Assembly: GCA_937891765.1 (NCBI GenBank)
Contig: CALAGQ010000048.1
Coordinates: forward strand, 24,677-88,676
DNA length: 64,000 nucleotides
Reading direction: 5' to 3'
Origin: an uncultured Nitrospina sp.
Lineage (GTDB): Bacteria; Nitrospinota; Nitrospinia; Nitrospinales; VA-1
Part shown: positions 18,344 to 26,872 of the stretch, one piece after another
Layout: each line of letters starts with the position of its first letter
Position numbering within the stretch: position 1 is the stretch's first letter
The notes under the pieces: generated by a model
Told to the model about the DNA's origin: nothing
What the model saw: only the letters and a program-made list of their open reading frames with translations
Databases searched by the model: none
Program-made: the position numbers and the translations under genes

Positions 18344-19429
18344 TTACCTTAACTTCAGGGTGCTGAGACTGATCATGGCTAAAACCACGGCGACGATCCA
18401 GAATCGCACAATGACCTTGGGTTCTGACCAGCCCAGTTCCTCAAAATGGTGATGAAGCGGAGCCATCTTGAAAAAACGTTTTCCACCTGTGTATTTGAAA
18501 TAACCGACTTGGATGATGACGGACAGCGCTTCAATCACGAAAATGCCACCAACAAGGATCAGCAGGAGCTCATGCTTAACGATCACCGCGATGGTGCCCA
18601 ACACTCCTCCCAGAGATAAGGACCCGACATCGCCCATAAATATTTGAGCGGGGTAGGAGTTGTACCAAAGGAACCCTAAGCTGGCCCCAAGAACGGCTGA
18701 ACTGGCGACTGCGACCTCTCCCGCATCTCTGATGTGTTGAATGCGCAAGTATTCCGAAAAATTAAAATGACCCGAGATATAAACGATGCCGGTATAAGTG
18801 AATGTGGCGACGATAATGGGGCCGATGGCTAACCCATCAAGGCCGTCTGTCAGATTGACGGCGTTGGAGGTGCCCACCACTATGAAGATAATAAAAAGCA
18901 GATAGCCAATTCCCAGGTCGGGCTGAAAACTTTTGAAGAAAGGAACCGACAAGCGCGTGGCGTATTCGGCACGCACAGGGTCGAAATACAGCAGATAAAT
19001 TCCAATCGCCAGACTTACTAATATCTGGAGAAAAATCTTTTCTTTTGCGGTAATGCCATCGCCTTTTCTTAGTTTTAGGAAATCATCCCAGAGTCCGATA
19101 GCTCCAAAGCCGATAGCGGCAAAAACAACAACCCAGATGTATCGATTGCTCAAATCAGCCCAAAGCAGAGTAGAGCTTATAAAGGTCGCCAGAATAAGCA
19201 GTCCGCCCATCGTCGGAGTTCCAGACTTGGAACTGTGGTGTTGCGGGCCGTCGCTGCGAATCTTTTCCCTTATCTGGAGTTTCTGCAAAGCGCGGATCAT
19301 CAATTTCCCCAGAAGCAGGCTCAATGCCAATGCGGTAACACCGGCATAGGCAGACCGGAAGGTGATGTACTTAAAGACATTGAGTATCGAATAGTCCGAA
19401 CTGAGCGGATAAAACACGTGATAGAACAT
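18344..19429 (-). CDS. mraY: Phospho-MurNAc-pentapeptide translocase MraY
   Basis: Membrane enzyme that makes lipid I from UDP-MurNAc-pentapeptide and undecaprenyl phosphate. 361 residues, about ten helices. Active-site segments: GGLLIL, NAVNLTDGLDGLAIGP, GDVGSLSLGG and MAPLHHHFEELGW. Two bases separate it from murF. Confidence 0.97.
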   Translation of the reverse strand: MFYHVFYPLSSDYSILNVFKYITFRSAYAGVTALALSLLLGKLMIRALQKLQIREKIRSDGPQHHSSKSGTPTMGGLLILATFISSTLLWADLSNRYIWVVVFAAIGFGAIGLWDDFLKLRKGDGITAKEKIFLQILVSLAIGIYLLYFDPVRAEYATRLSVPFFKSFQPDLGIGYLLFIIFIVVGTSNAVNLTDGLDGLAIGPIIVATFTYTGIVYISGHFNFSEYLRIQHIRDAGEVAVASSAVLGASLGFLWYNSYPAQIFMGDVGSLSLGGVLGTIAVIVKHELLLILVGGIFVIEALSVIIQVGYFKYTGGKRFFKMAPLHHHFEELGWSEPKVIVRFWIVAVVLAMISLSTLKLR

Positions 19430-19431
19430 TT

Positions 19432-20832
19432 TTAGTTTTTATCTGCGATAAAGATTTGTAATACTTTTTCCATTGCGGCCCCACGTGAACCTTTGAACAT
19501 CACACAATCGCCACTCACTGCTTCCCGGGCTAAAAAATCTGCCGCCTCTTCATGGTCGGCGAATTCCAGGACTTGAATTTTTTCTCCGGCAAGAGTTCGA
19601 ACACTTTTTGCTGATAGACCCGCCAGCTTTCCGACTGCGACCAGAGTGGTCACTTCGGATGCTGCTATTTCCTCTCCCAACTTTTGATGGGCGGCGACAG
19701 ACCGATCTCCCAACTCGAGCATGTCTCCGATCACCAATATCCGTCGGCCCTGGGTTTTGAAGTTCCCCAGTGTTTTCAGGGCTTCGGTCATGGACCGGGG
19801 GTTAGCGTTGTAAGCGTCGTTGATCAGGTCAATCCCTTTATGTCGGATCTGTTCGTTGCGCTGGGACATGTGCTGATAATTCTCCAGTCCGCGGGTCATG
19901 GCCTCTTCTTGAATCCCTAGCGAATAACCGGTCGCCAGCGCGGCCAGTGCGTTATAAATGTTGCAGTAGCCGAGATAAGGAAGGCGAACGGAGAGAGTTT
20001 TGTCGAAAAGGCTGACTTTGAATCGAAACCCAAGATTATCCTTGCTTTCAATTTCGCTGGCCCGCACATCCGCAGGCTGGTTGATGCCAAAGGTAACGGT
20101 CCTGGCACGGAGCGACCGGGCCAGCTCCAGTACAAGAGGGTCGTCGGCGTTAACAATGGCCGTGCCTTCTTTTGTCAGCGCATCAAACAACTCTCCTTTT
20201 GCAGACTGAATATCTTTCAGGCTCTTCAATTGCACCAGATGCCCTTCGGAAATATTGGTGATCACGCCAATGTTGGGTTGTGCGATCTCGGCCAGTTTTT
20301 TGATCTCACCAGCTGCGCTCATACCCAACTCAAGAACTCCCACTTCATGAGAGGGCTCTCTCTTCAGAAGAGTCAGGGGCAGGCCGATATGGTTGTTCAG
20401 ATTACCCTGTGTCTTCAAAGTCTTGAATTTGGTTTCCAATATAGAAGCGATCATTTCTTTAGTGGTCGACTTACCGTTTGTTCCGGTAACAGCAACAACC
20501 TGAAGCGGAAACCGTTTTCTCTGAAAGCTTGCTAGATCCTGCAAAGCCTTAAGTGTGTCCTGAACATGAATCACAAAAGGTTTCTCTCCAGACTGGACAG
20601 GACCGCCTGGAAGCTTTTCCGGATCGGACAGAATGATCCCTCCAGCCTTTTTATCAATCACCTCGGCCAGAAAGTCATGCCCGTCAAACCGCTCCCCCTT
20701 AACGCAAATGAACAATTCCCCTTTCGAGACCGTCCGGGAATTTATGGAAACTCCCCGAAACGGGCAAGCGAGGTCTCCCTGCAGGAGCCGGCCTTCAAAT
20801 GCATTGAGGCAATCTTGTGTTTGACCTTCCAT
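19432..20832 (-). CDS. murF: UDP-MurNAc-tripeptide--D-Ala-D-Ala ligase MurF
   Basis: Adds the D-Ala-D-Ala made by Ddl to complete the pentapeptide. 466 residues with AVTGTNGKSTTKEMIASIL, NISEGHL, NDAYNANPRSM and VIGDMLELGD. The ATG at 20832 overlaps the murE stop as TGATG. Confidence 0.96.
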   Translation of the reverse strand: MEGQTQDCLNAFEGRLLQGDLACPFRGVSINSRTVSKGELFICVKGERFDGHDFLAEVIDKKAGGIILSDPEKLPGGPVQSGEKPFVIHVQDTLKALQDLASFQRKRFPLQVVAVTGTNGKSTTKEMIASILETKFKTLKTQGNLNNHIGLPLTLLKREPSHEVGVLELGMSAAGEIKKLAEIAQPNIGVITNISEGHLVQLKSLKDIQSAKGELFDALTKEGTAIVNADDPLVLELARSLRARTVTFGINQPADVRASEIESKDNLGFRFKVSLFDKTLSVRLPYLGYCNIYNALAALATGYSLGIQEEAMTRGLENYQHMSQRNEQIRHKGIDLINDAYNANPRSMTEALKTLGNFKTQGRRILVIGDMLELGDRSVAAHQKLGEEIAASEVTTLVAVGKLAGLSAKSVRTLAGEKIQVLEFADHEEAADFLAREAVSGDCVMFKGSRGAAMEKVLQIFIADKN

Positions 20833-22394
20833 CAATGGTTTCGTTTCCTTAAAGCTGAACGGGCAACTTCCCGATCGTCAAAGTGAATGGTTTGTGTTGC
20901 CAAAATCTGATAATCCTCGTGACCTTTACCGGCTATGAGAACTAAATCGTTTTTGCCAGCGAGATGAATAGCATGTTCAATGGCTTCTTTCCGGTTGATG
21001 ATTGTGGCATAATCGTCACCCTTACGGGCAGAAGACGGAACGCCTTGAAGAATATCCCCAATGATCTGTTCGGGATCTTCTGTTCTGGGGTTGTCGGAGG
21101 TGATGATGGAAAAATCCGCTTCATTCAAAACAGCTTGCCCCATGGCTTTTCTTTTGCCTTTATCCCTGTCGCCGCCGCAACCAAATACAACAATCAGTTT
21201 TCCTTTGGTAAATGCTTTTGCCGCAGAGATCGCGTTGCAAAGCGCGTCATCGGTGTGCGCGTAATCAACCAGAACGGAAAATCCCAGGTTGTTTTCAATG
21301 CTTTCAAATCGGCCGGGAATTGGCTGGATATGGCGAAACACTTCCTGAACCTTTTCGAGAGAAACATCCTGAACCATGGCACCCGCCGCCGCAGAGAGGA
21401 GGTTGTGAACATTGTGCCGACCGAGAAGGTTTGAGTGAATTTCTCCAGCGCCAAAGGGTGTTTTTAAGATGAATTGGCAACCTGATTTTGTGAGCACAAT
21501 ATTTTCAGCTTTAAAATCCGCGTTACTGTCAATGCCAGTGGTGAAGGAATCGGTTTTAAATTCTCCGGCGAATTCTCGCCCGACTGAATCGTCAATATTG
21601 AAAATTTGTTGTTGCACCCGGTTATCCAGAAAAAGTTTTTTCTTGGCGTTTTTGTAGCTCTCCATATCGCCATGGAAATCTAGGTGATCGCGGCTCAGGT
21701 TGGTAAAAATTCCGACCTTAAATTGCATGTCATGAACACGGCTCTGGTGCAGGGCGTGGGAGGAAACCTCGAGAAAACAGTTTTCAATTTTTTCTTCGAT
21801 CATTGCATCCAGTATCCGATTTAAATCCAAAGACTCAGGCGTGGTGACAGGGGCTGAAAACTTTTTATCCCCGAAATGGTAATTGATAGTGCCGATAACT
21901 CCTGTCTGAACCCCTTGCGCCCCTAGCAAAGCTTCAAGAATATAGGACGTGGTGGTTTTCCCGTTGGTGCCGGTGATCCCCGTTAAGGCCAAACGTTCTG
22001 ACGGGCGGCGATAAAAACTGGCACTGACGATAGAAAGCGCCTTGCGGGAATCCTCCACAGACAAGGCTGTCACGTCACGCGACCCCAGGTCGAACCCATT
22101 CAGAGAATCGAGAGGGGTTTGCGTGATAAATGCTGACGCTCCTTTGGCGATGGCATCTTTTATGAAGCTCCCTCCATCGCAGGTTCCCCCGGGTACGGCC
22201 ACAAACAGGCTGTCCGGCCCGGCCTTTCTGGAGTCGTAGACGATTTCGCGAATATCCCGGTCCATGGTTCCCAGAATATTGGTAACCGGTAAACCCAGGA
22301 TTAAGCGCGAAAGTTTTTGTCCAGTATGATCAGTCACGTTAAGGTAACCACTTTCAGGAAATTCCAGCCAGTTTGTTGAACTTGTTGGTTCCAT
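20832..22394 (-). CDS. murE: UDP-MurNAc-L-Ala-D-Glu--meso-diaminopimelate ligase MurE
   Basis: Adds the third residue of the stem peptide. It shows GITGTNGKTTTSYIL, LEVSSHAL, NLSRDHLDFH and the substrate-selecting DNPR motif (TSDNPRTEDP), which in this family means meso-diaminopimelate rather than lysine. The frame is open 37 codons further up, into ftsI, but the ATG at 22394 overlaps the ftsI stop as TGATG and starts where homology starts. Confidence 0.95.
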   Translation of the reverse strand: MEPTSSTNWLEFPESGYLNVTDHTGQKLSRLILGLPVTNILGTMDRDIREIVYDSRKAGPDSLFVAVPGGTCDGGSFIKDAIAKGASAFITQTPLDSLNGFDLGSRDVTALSVEDSRKALSIVSASFYRRPSERLALTGITGTNGKTTTSYILEALLGAQGVQTGVIGTINYHFGDKKFSAPVTTPESLDLNRILDAMIEEKIENCFLEVSSHALHQSRVHDMQFKVGIFTNLSRDHLDFHGDMESYKNAKKKLFLDNRVQQQIFNIDDSVGREFAGEFKTDSFTTGIDSNADFKAENIVLTKSGCQFILKTPFGAGEIHSNLLGRHNVHNLLSAAAGAMVQDVSLEKVQEVFRHIQPIPGRFESIENNLGFSVLVDYAHTDDALCNAISAAKAFTKGKLIVVFGCGGDRDKGKRKAMGQAVLNEADFSIITSDNPRTEDPEQIIGDILQGVPSSARKGDDYATIINRKEAIEHAIHLAGKNDLVLIAGKGHEDYQILATQTIHFDDREVARSALRKRNH

Positions 22395-24139
22395 CAGGCT
22401 CGGTCGAGAATGAAAACACGTTCTTTGCTTGACGGAACGTTTAAATAACGCAACGCCTTTTTTGCTATTTGCTGAAATACCGGCGCCGCCACAACACTTC
22501 CCCAATGCAATCCCTTGGGGTTGTCGATCATTACCAGGATCACAAGTCGCGGAGAATCTGCCGGAGCAAAACCTATAAAAGAAGAAATGAATTCTGTTTT
22601 GGAGTAAGACTGGGTCTCCATGTTATATTTCTGCGCCGTCCCGGTTTTGCCTGCCACGTCGAACCCTTCCAGGTCCGCTTTTTTCCCAGTGCCGCTTTTC
22701 ACCACCGACTTAAGAATCTCAACCATTTGAAGGCTGGTTTTTTCGGAAATGACCCGCCGGATTTTTTTAGGCTTAAACTGCTCCACGACTTTTCCGTCTT
22801 TAATCAGCGCCTTGGTGATATGTGGCGCCATAAGATTTCCGCCATTGGCGATCGCCGCCATAGCGCTAACCATTTGAATAGGGGTGACGGCGATCTCGTG
22901 CCCAAAAGAAATAGAGGCGAGAGACATCTCGGTCCATTTTTTCTGGTCCTTGAGCTGGCCTGCGGATTCGCCGGGAAGTGACAGGCCGGATTTTTCGCCG
23001 AACCCGAATTTGCGGATGTACTCATAAAAAGGTTTCTTGCCAACCTGCTGGGCAATTTTGATCACGCCGATGTTACTGGATTTGGCAATGATGTCGCGCA
23101 TGGTCAGCCAGCCAAATTTATGCTCGGAAGCCTCTCCGATATGAGCTTTTCCGATTTTAAGGTCCCCGTTTTCACAAAAGTAAATATCCTGCGGTCTGGC
23201 CAACCCTTTATCGAGAGCCGCAGCGGCAACGATGGGCTTGAAAATCGACCCAGGCTCGTAAGAACTGGCAACGATGTTATTTTTCCAGGCTGTCCGGGAA
23301 AACGCCCCGTAGTGGTTTGGGTTGAATTGCGGGACATTGGCCATCGCATAAATTTCCCCGGTGTGAGGATCCATAACCACAGCCATCCCCGAGTCCGCTT
23401 TAAAACGTTCAATTTGTTTTTTTAAATGGTATTCGGTGGTGAATTGAATGACCTCATCCAGAGTAAGGACCATGTCATAACTTTTGGAACTGGAGTCGCG
23501 CAATCCCTCGAAGGATTGAATATTTCTTCCACGGGCATCACGCTCCGTAACCTGCCTGATGATGGTGCCCTTGAGCGTGGATTGATGGGCATGCTCAATA
23601 CCGGCAAGACCCTGATTGTCTATCCCGACAAACCCCAGAACACTTGCCGCAAGTTCACGTTTTGGATAAAATCTTTTTTGCTCGGACACGAACCCCACGC
23701 CTGACAGATTAGCTTGTTTTAGCGCAGCAACCTCCTCGAGACCGGCTTTCCGCTTAATCCAGACAAAATGTTTTTTAGCGGAGATCTTTTTGTAGACCTT
23801 GTCTCGATCTAGTTTCAGCGTTGCCGAAAGAATGCGAGCGGCGGTTTTTTGATCCAGTATTTCCGAGGGAGTTACATAAATAGATTCCACTTCGATATTT
23901 CGAGCTAGCTCGTTCAAATTCCGGTCGTAGATCACTCCGCGTCCGAATTGAGTTTCGACAGTCCCCATGTACTGTTTTTCGGATTGTGCCAGAAGTGTTT
24001 CATGCTGGATGATCTGCAGAAAAGCCAGTCGAGCGATCAAGGCCGCTCCGAACAGGAATAGCAATATCGAGACAACCCCAATTCGGATTTTGATTCCGTC
24101 TCGAAACGTTCCGGTGATCTGTTTGTTGTTTTTTGCCAT
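22394..24139 (-). CDS. ftsI: Division transpeptidase FtsI (PBP3)
   Basis: Cross-links septal peptidoglycan. 581 residues: one N-terminal membrane helix (VVSILLFLFGAALIARLAFL), a pedestal domain, then a penicillin-binding domain with SxxK (EPGSIFKP), SxN (KSSNIG) and KTG (AGKTGTAQ). No PASTA repeats. It lies five bases after ftsL and is coupled to murE. Confidence 0.96.
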   Translation of the reverse strand: MAKNNKQITGTFRDGIKIRIGVVSILLFLFGAALIARLAFLQIIQHETLLAQSEKQYMGTVETQFGRGVIYDRNLNELARNIEVESIYVTPSEILDQKTAARILSATLKLDRDKVYKKISAKKHFVWIKRKAGLEEVAALKQANLSGVGFVSEQKRFYPKRELAASVLGFVGIDNQGLAGIEHAHQSTLKGTIIRQVTERDARGRNIQSFEGLRDSSSKSYDMVLTLDEVIQFTTEYHLKKQIERFKADSGMAVVMDPHTGEIYAMANVPQFNPNHYGAFSRTAWKNNIVASSYEPGSIFKPIVAAAALDKGLARPQDIYFCENGDLKIGKAHIGEASEHKFGWLTMRDIIAKSSNIGVIKIAQQVGKKPFYEYIRKFGFGEKSGLSLPGESAGQLKDQKKWTEMSLASISFGHEIAVTPIQMVSAMAAIANGGNLMAPHITKALIKDGKVVEQFKPKKIRRVISEKTSLQMVEILKSVVKSGTGKKADLEGFDVAGKTGTAQKYNMETQSYSKTEFISSFIGFAPADSPRLVILVMIDNPKGLHWGSVVAAPVFQQIAKKALRYLNVPSSKERVFILDRA

Positions 24140-24144
24140 GATTG

Positions 24145-24462
24145 CTATTTCAGAAAAATGGTGATCACTTTACCTTCTTCAGGCTCTTTCATCCCCACCG
24201 CGGTTTTAGCCAAAAGATGAATACGATCCAGAGACCGCAGGCTTTCGCGTTCGAGGCTAAGCAGATGGTTCTCTTTCAGCAGCTCCCTGTGCTCTTTGGC
24301 CAGATCCTGATACTCATAGGCCAGTTTGATTTTCTTGACATTGGGCCAAACCAGAGCCAATGCTCCGAGCATGAACAGGATGGCGATTGAAATGACCATC
24401 CAGAAATCTTTAGAGGAAACATGGAGCCGGCCTTTGATAAGCCCACGAACTCCGTCAAACAT
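24145..24462 (-). CDS. ftsL: Cell division protein FtsL
   Basis: 105 residues: a membrane helix (MVISIAILFMLGALALVW) followed by a heptad-rich periplasmic coiled coil (about 45-85) and a short tail. FtsL proteins are poorly conserved, so the call rests on this architecture and the position between rsmH and ftsI. It overlaps the end of rsmH by eight bases. Confidence 0.88.
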   Translation of the reverse strand: MFDGVRGLIKGRLHVSSKDFWMVISIAILFMLGALALVWPNVKKIKLAYEYQDLAKEHRELLKENHLLSLERESLRSLDRIHLLAKTAVGMKEPEEGKVITIFLK

Positions 24463-25393
24463 AAACTCTTTCGGCGACTCTCAATTTCGCGCTGATCGAT
24501 CGCGGGTTTTGTGCCACCTCTTCTTCTGAGGGCACAAGGGGTTTGCGAGTCAAAATTTTCAAGGTTTGAGTTCTTCCACAAACACACATTGGTATTTTGG
24601 GTGGACAGGAGCATCCTTTTTGCTCATCCCGAAAAAATGTTTTCACGATCCTGTCCTCCAGAGAGTGAAACGAGATCACCGCAACACGAGCTGTTGAATC
24701 GAGCAGGTCTATCATGTTGGTCAAGGCCATTTTCAGTTGTTCCAGTTCATCATTGACGGCTATCCTTAGAGCCTGAAAAGTCCTTGTTGCGGGATGGATC
24801 CGTGAATGCCGGGGTGATGACACCACTCGCGCTACAATCCGGGAAAGCTGGCCGGTAGTGGTGATGGGGCGCTCAGTCTGTTCCCTGCGAATTGCGCGGA
24901 CGATTCGTTTGGAATAACGCTCTTCGCCAAAATTTTTAATAATGGATGCCAGTTCCTTGTCAGAAAGTTTTTCCAGAAGATCAGCAGCTGAAGTTTTCTG
25001 GGAGGAGTCCATTCGCATATCAAGCGGACCATCATGCTGTATGCTGAAGCCGCGCTCGGCCGTATCTAACTGGGGCGAAGAAACTCCCAGGTCCATCAGC
25101 AGTCCAACTACACGGGTGATCCCGTTTTCGGCGGCGAGGTTTTTAAGGTTCCCCAGGTTGCCGTGGGCCAGAGTCACCCTGTCGCGGAAAGGAGACAGCC
25201 TTTCGCTGGCTCGCTCTATAGCAGAGCGATCCCGGTCAATTGCGAAAACCCGGATTTTGGGAGCTGTATTTTTAAGGATGAATTCGGTATGACCTCCATC
25301 CCCGAGTGTGCCATCCACGATTACACCCTCCTTGTGAACATTCAGGTAATGAAGCACTTCATTTTTCATTACCGATTCGTGGTACGTTGGCAT
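24455..25393 (-). CDS. rsmH: 16S rRNA (cytosine1402-N4)-methyltransferase RsmH (MraW)
   Basis: Methylates C1402 in the ribosomal P site using SAM. 312 residues with HESVMKNEVL at the start, the SAM loop DGTLGDGGHTEF, AIDRDRSAIERA, LMDLGVSSPQLD and VISFHSLEDRIVK. Second gene of the dcw cluster. Confidence 0.97.
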   Translation of the reverse strand: MPTYHESVMKNEVLHYLNVHKEGVIVDGTLGDGGHTEFILKNTAPKIRVFAIDRDRSAIERASERLSPFRDRVTLAHGNLGNLKNLAAENGITRVVGLLMDLGVSSPQLDTAERGFSIQHDGPLDMRMDSSQKTSAADLLEKLSDKELASIIKNFGEERYSKRIVRAIRREQTERPITTTGQLSRIVARVVSSPRHSRIHPATRTFQALRIAVNDELEQLKMALTNMIDLLDSTARVAVISFHSLEDRIVKTFFRDEQKGCSCPPKIPMCVCGRTQTLKILTRKPLVPSEEEVAQNPRSISAKLRVAERVYV

Positions 25394-25440
25394 GATATTT
25401 TTGGCGACTCTATAGATGACTAATGTCTATGGAATGCCCT

Positions 25441-25830
25441 TTATGCTTCCTCCTGCCTGGACCATTCTTCGGGGGACCAGACCTCAAAGGTTTTGGACAT
25501 TCCCACCAGAATGGCTTCTTTGCTCAACCCTGCAATGTCTCTCTGGTTGGCAGGGAGCAATATCTTTCCCGATTTCATTTCGCATTCAGTTGCTTTAGAA
25601 TAAAACTCGCGCAACCGGTTTCGGTCGGACTTGTCGAATGCGTTCAGGTTGCTCAGCTTGGCCTCGTTTTCAAACCATTCTTTCTGAGGAAAGACGACCA
25701 GATAATGATCCATCACACACAACACCAGCTGCGGGCCAGACTGTTCCAGCGCACTGCGAAATTTCGCCGGTACGTTGAAGCGACCCTTGTCGTCCAGGCT
25801 GATGTTGTAGGTGCCTAAAAAATTGTTCAT
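25441..25830 (-). CDS. mraZ: Transcriptional regulator MraZ
   Basis: First gene of the dcw cluster; MraZ represses this cluster in E. coli. 129 residues with two AbrB-like repeats. The first has the full DxxxR motif (DDKGRFNVP). The second is degenerate (MKSGKILLP), without the usual Asp and Arg. A matching operator and promoter lie just upstream. Confidence 0.95.
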   Translation of the reverse strand: MNNFLGTYNISLDDKGRFNVPAKFRSALEQSGPQLVLCVMDHYLVVFPQKEWFENEAKLSNLNAFDKSDRNRLREFYSKATECEMKSGKILLPANQRDIAGLSKEAILVGMSKTFEVWSPEEWSRQEEA

Positions 25831-25858
25831 TGATAGCGCTCGCTGATTAATATGACTC

Positions 25859-25883
25859 TGACATAAAGTGACATTTTATGACA
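25859..25883 (-). promoter_or_regulatory. Probable MraZ operator: three TGTCA direct repeats
   Basis: On the minus strand, TGTCA occurs three times with exact 10-base periodicity (25879-25883, 25869-25873, 25859-25863), each separated by five AT-rich bases. MraZ in E. coli binds pentamer repeats (TGGGN) with the same spacing in the mraZ leader. The position between the promoter and mraZ fits autorepression. Confidence 0.7.
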
Positions 25884-25895
25884 CTTTAGTACACA

Positions 25896-25923
25896 ATCCT
25901 ATCATAATGCGACAAACTGTCAA
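25896..25923 (-). promoter_or_regulatory. Main promoter of the dcw cluster
   Basis: A perfect TTGACA -35 box (25918-25923) and a TAGGAT -10 box (25896-25901) with a 16-base spacer on the minus strand. Transcription would start near 25889, just ahead of the TGTCA repeats. Confidence 0.65.
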
Positions 25924-26230
25924 CTGAAAAGGAGACATAAATACGGGAATTCTATGCCGGGGAAATTGGCTAACTTTTTATTTACACAGGGGTTGGTGGG
26001 TTTCTAGTGGGACGCGAAAAGGCTTTTTCCTGAGAAATGAGCAAAATCGGGTTGTGACACCGCTATTATCGGAACCGGCCCAAAATGCTATTTCCAGACG
26101 GTATCGACTGAGACAGGGGAATGGGGCAGGGCAAGTGAGCTGTTGGAGTTAGTACATTATATAGGCAATGCCTACTCCATGAATTTTGGGGTGGGGATTT
26201 TTTATCCCTTTCCTTTTCAATGGATTTGCT

Positions 26231-26260
26231 TTGACAACGCCAAATTCTGGATGCTACTAT
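26231..26260 (+). promoter_or_regulatory. Probable promoter of the ccm operon
   Basis: TTGACA (26231-26236) and TACTAT (26255-26260) with an 18-base spacer, about 55 bases before ccmE. The divergent region between mraZ and ccmE (25831-26315) otherwise holds no gene I can support. Confidence 0.55.
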
Positions 26261-26315
26261 AAAAAAAGCCTCAATAAATTAATGAAATTCTTTAGCCAGA
26301 GGATGTGGCCCGGTT

Positions 26316-26801
26316 ATGAAGCAGAAAAAAATAAGATTTTTAGTGGGTAGTTTGCTGATTGTCGGTGCCATCGGTTATCTAATAACCATGGGCATCAGCA
26401 ATACCTCGCAGTATTTCTTTACCGTGGATGAATTGATGAGCCAGAAGGTCTCTTATGCCGGTACGGGACTAAAAGTTAAAGGCAAGGTGGTGAATGGCTC
26501 TATCCAAAGAGATCCCAGCGATTATTTAGATGTGAAATTTTCCATCGAGGAGAACGATGCCTCGTTAAAAGTGGCTTATCAAGGGGTAACGCCGGATATG
26601 TTTTTAGAAGGCGGTGAGGTGGTGGTCGAAGGAACTTTGGGACATGATGGAGTTTTCCACGCCAACACTTTATTGACCAGTTGCCCGTCAAAATATGAAG
26701 CTGAAAAAGAGGCCGGAAAGATGCACCCGGGAGCATTAACCGATAAGTATCGGGAACCGGGCCTCAATAAAGCGGAAGCCTTGCCAAAAACAACGATCTG
26801 A
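26316..26801 (+). CDS. ccmE: Cytochrome c maturation heme chaperone CcmE, CxxxY variant
   Basis: Membrane-anchored periplasmic heme carrier that passes heme from CcmC to CcmF. 161 residues with an N-terminal helix (FLVGSLLIVGAIGYLIT) and an OB-fold domain. The usual heme-binding His of HxxxY is replaced by Cys: C123-P-S-K-Y127. This CxxxY form is known from archaea and some deltaproteobacteria. First gene of the ccm operon. Confidence 0.93.
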   Translation: MKQKKIRFLVGSLLIVGAIGYLITMGISNTSQYFFTVDELMSQKVSYAGTGLKVKGKVVNGSIQRDPSDYLDVKFSIEENDASLKVAYQGVTPDMFLEGGEVVVEGTLGHDGVFHANTLLTSCPSKYEAEKEAGKMHPGALTDKYREPGLNKAEALPKTTI

Positions 26802-26872
26802 CCTTCCCTGTAAAATCGAGTAACCCAGCCATCCAGCATTAGTGCGGGATTTAAGGCGTTTGCATAGAAACC

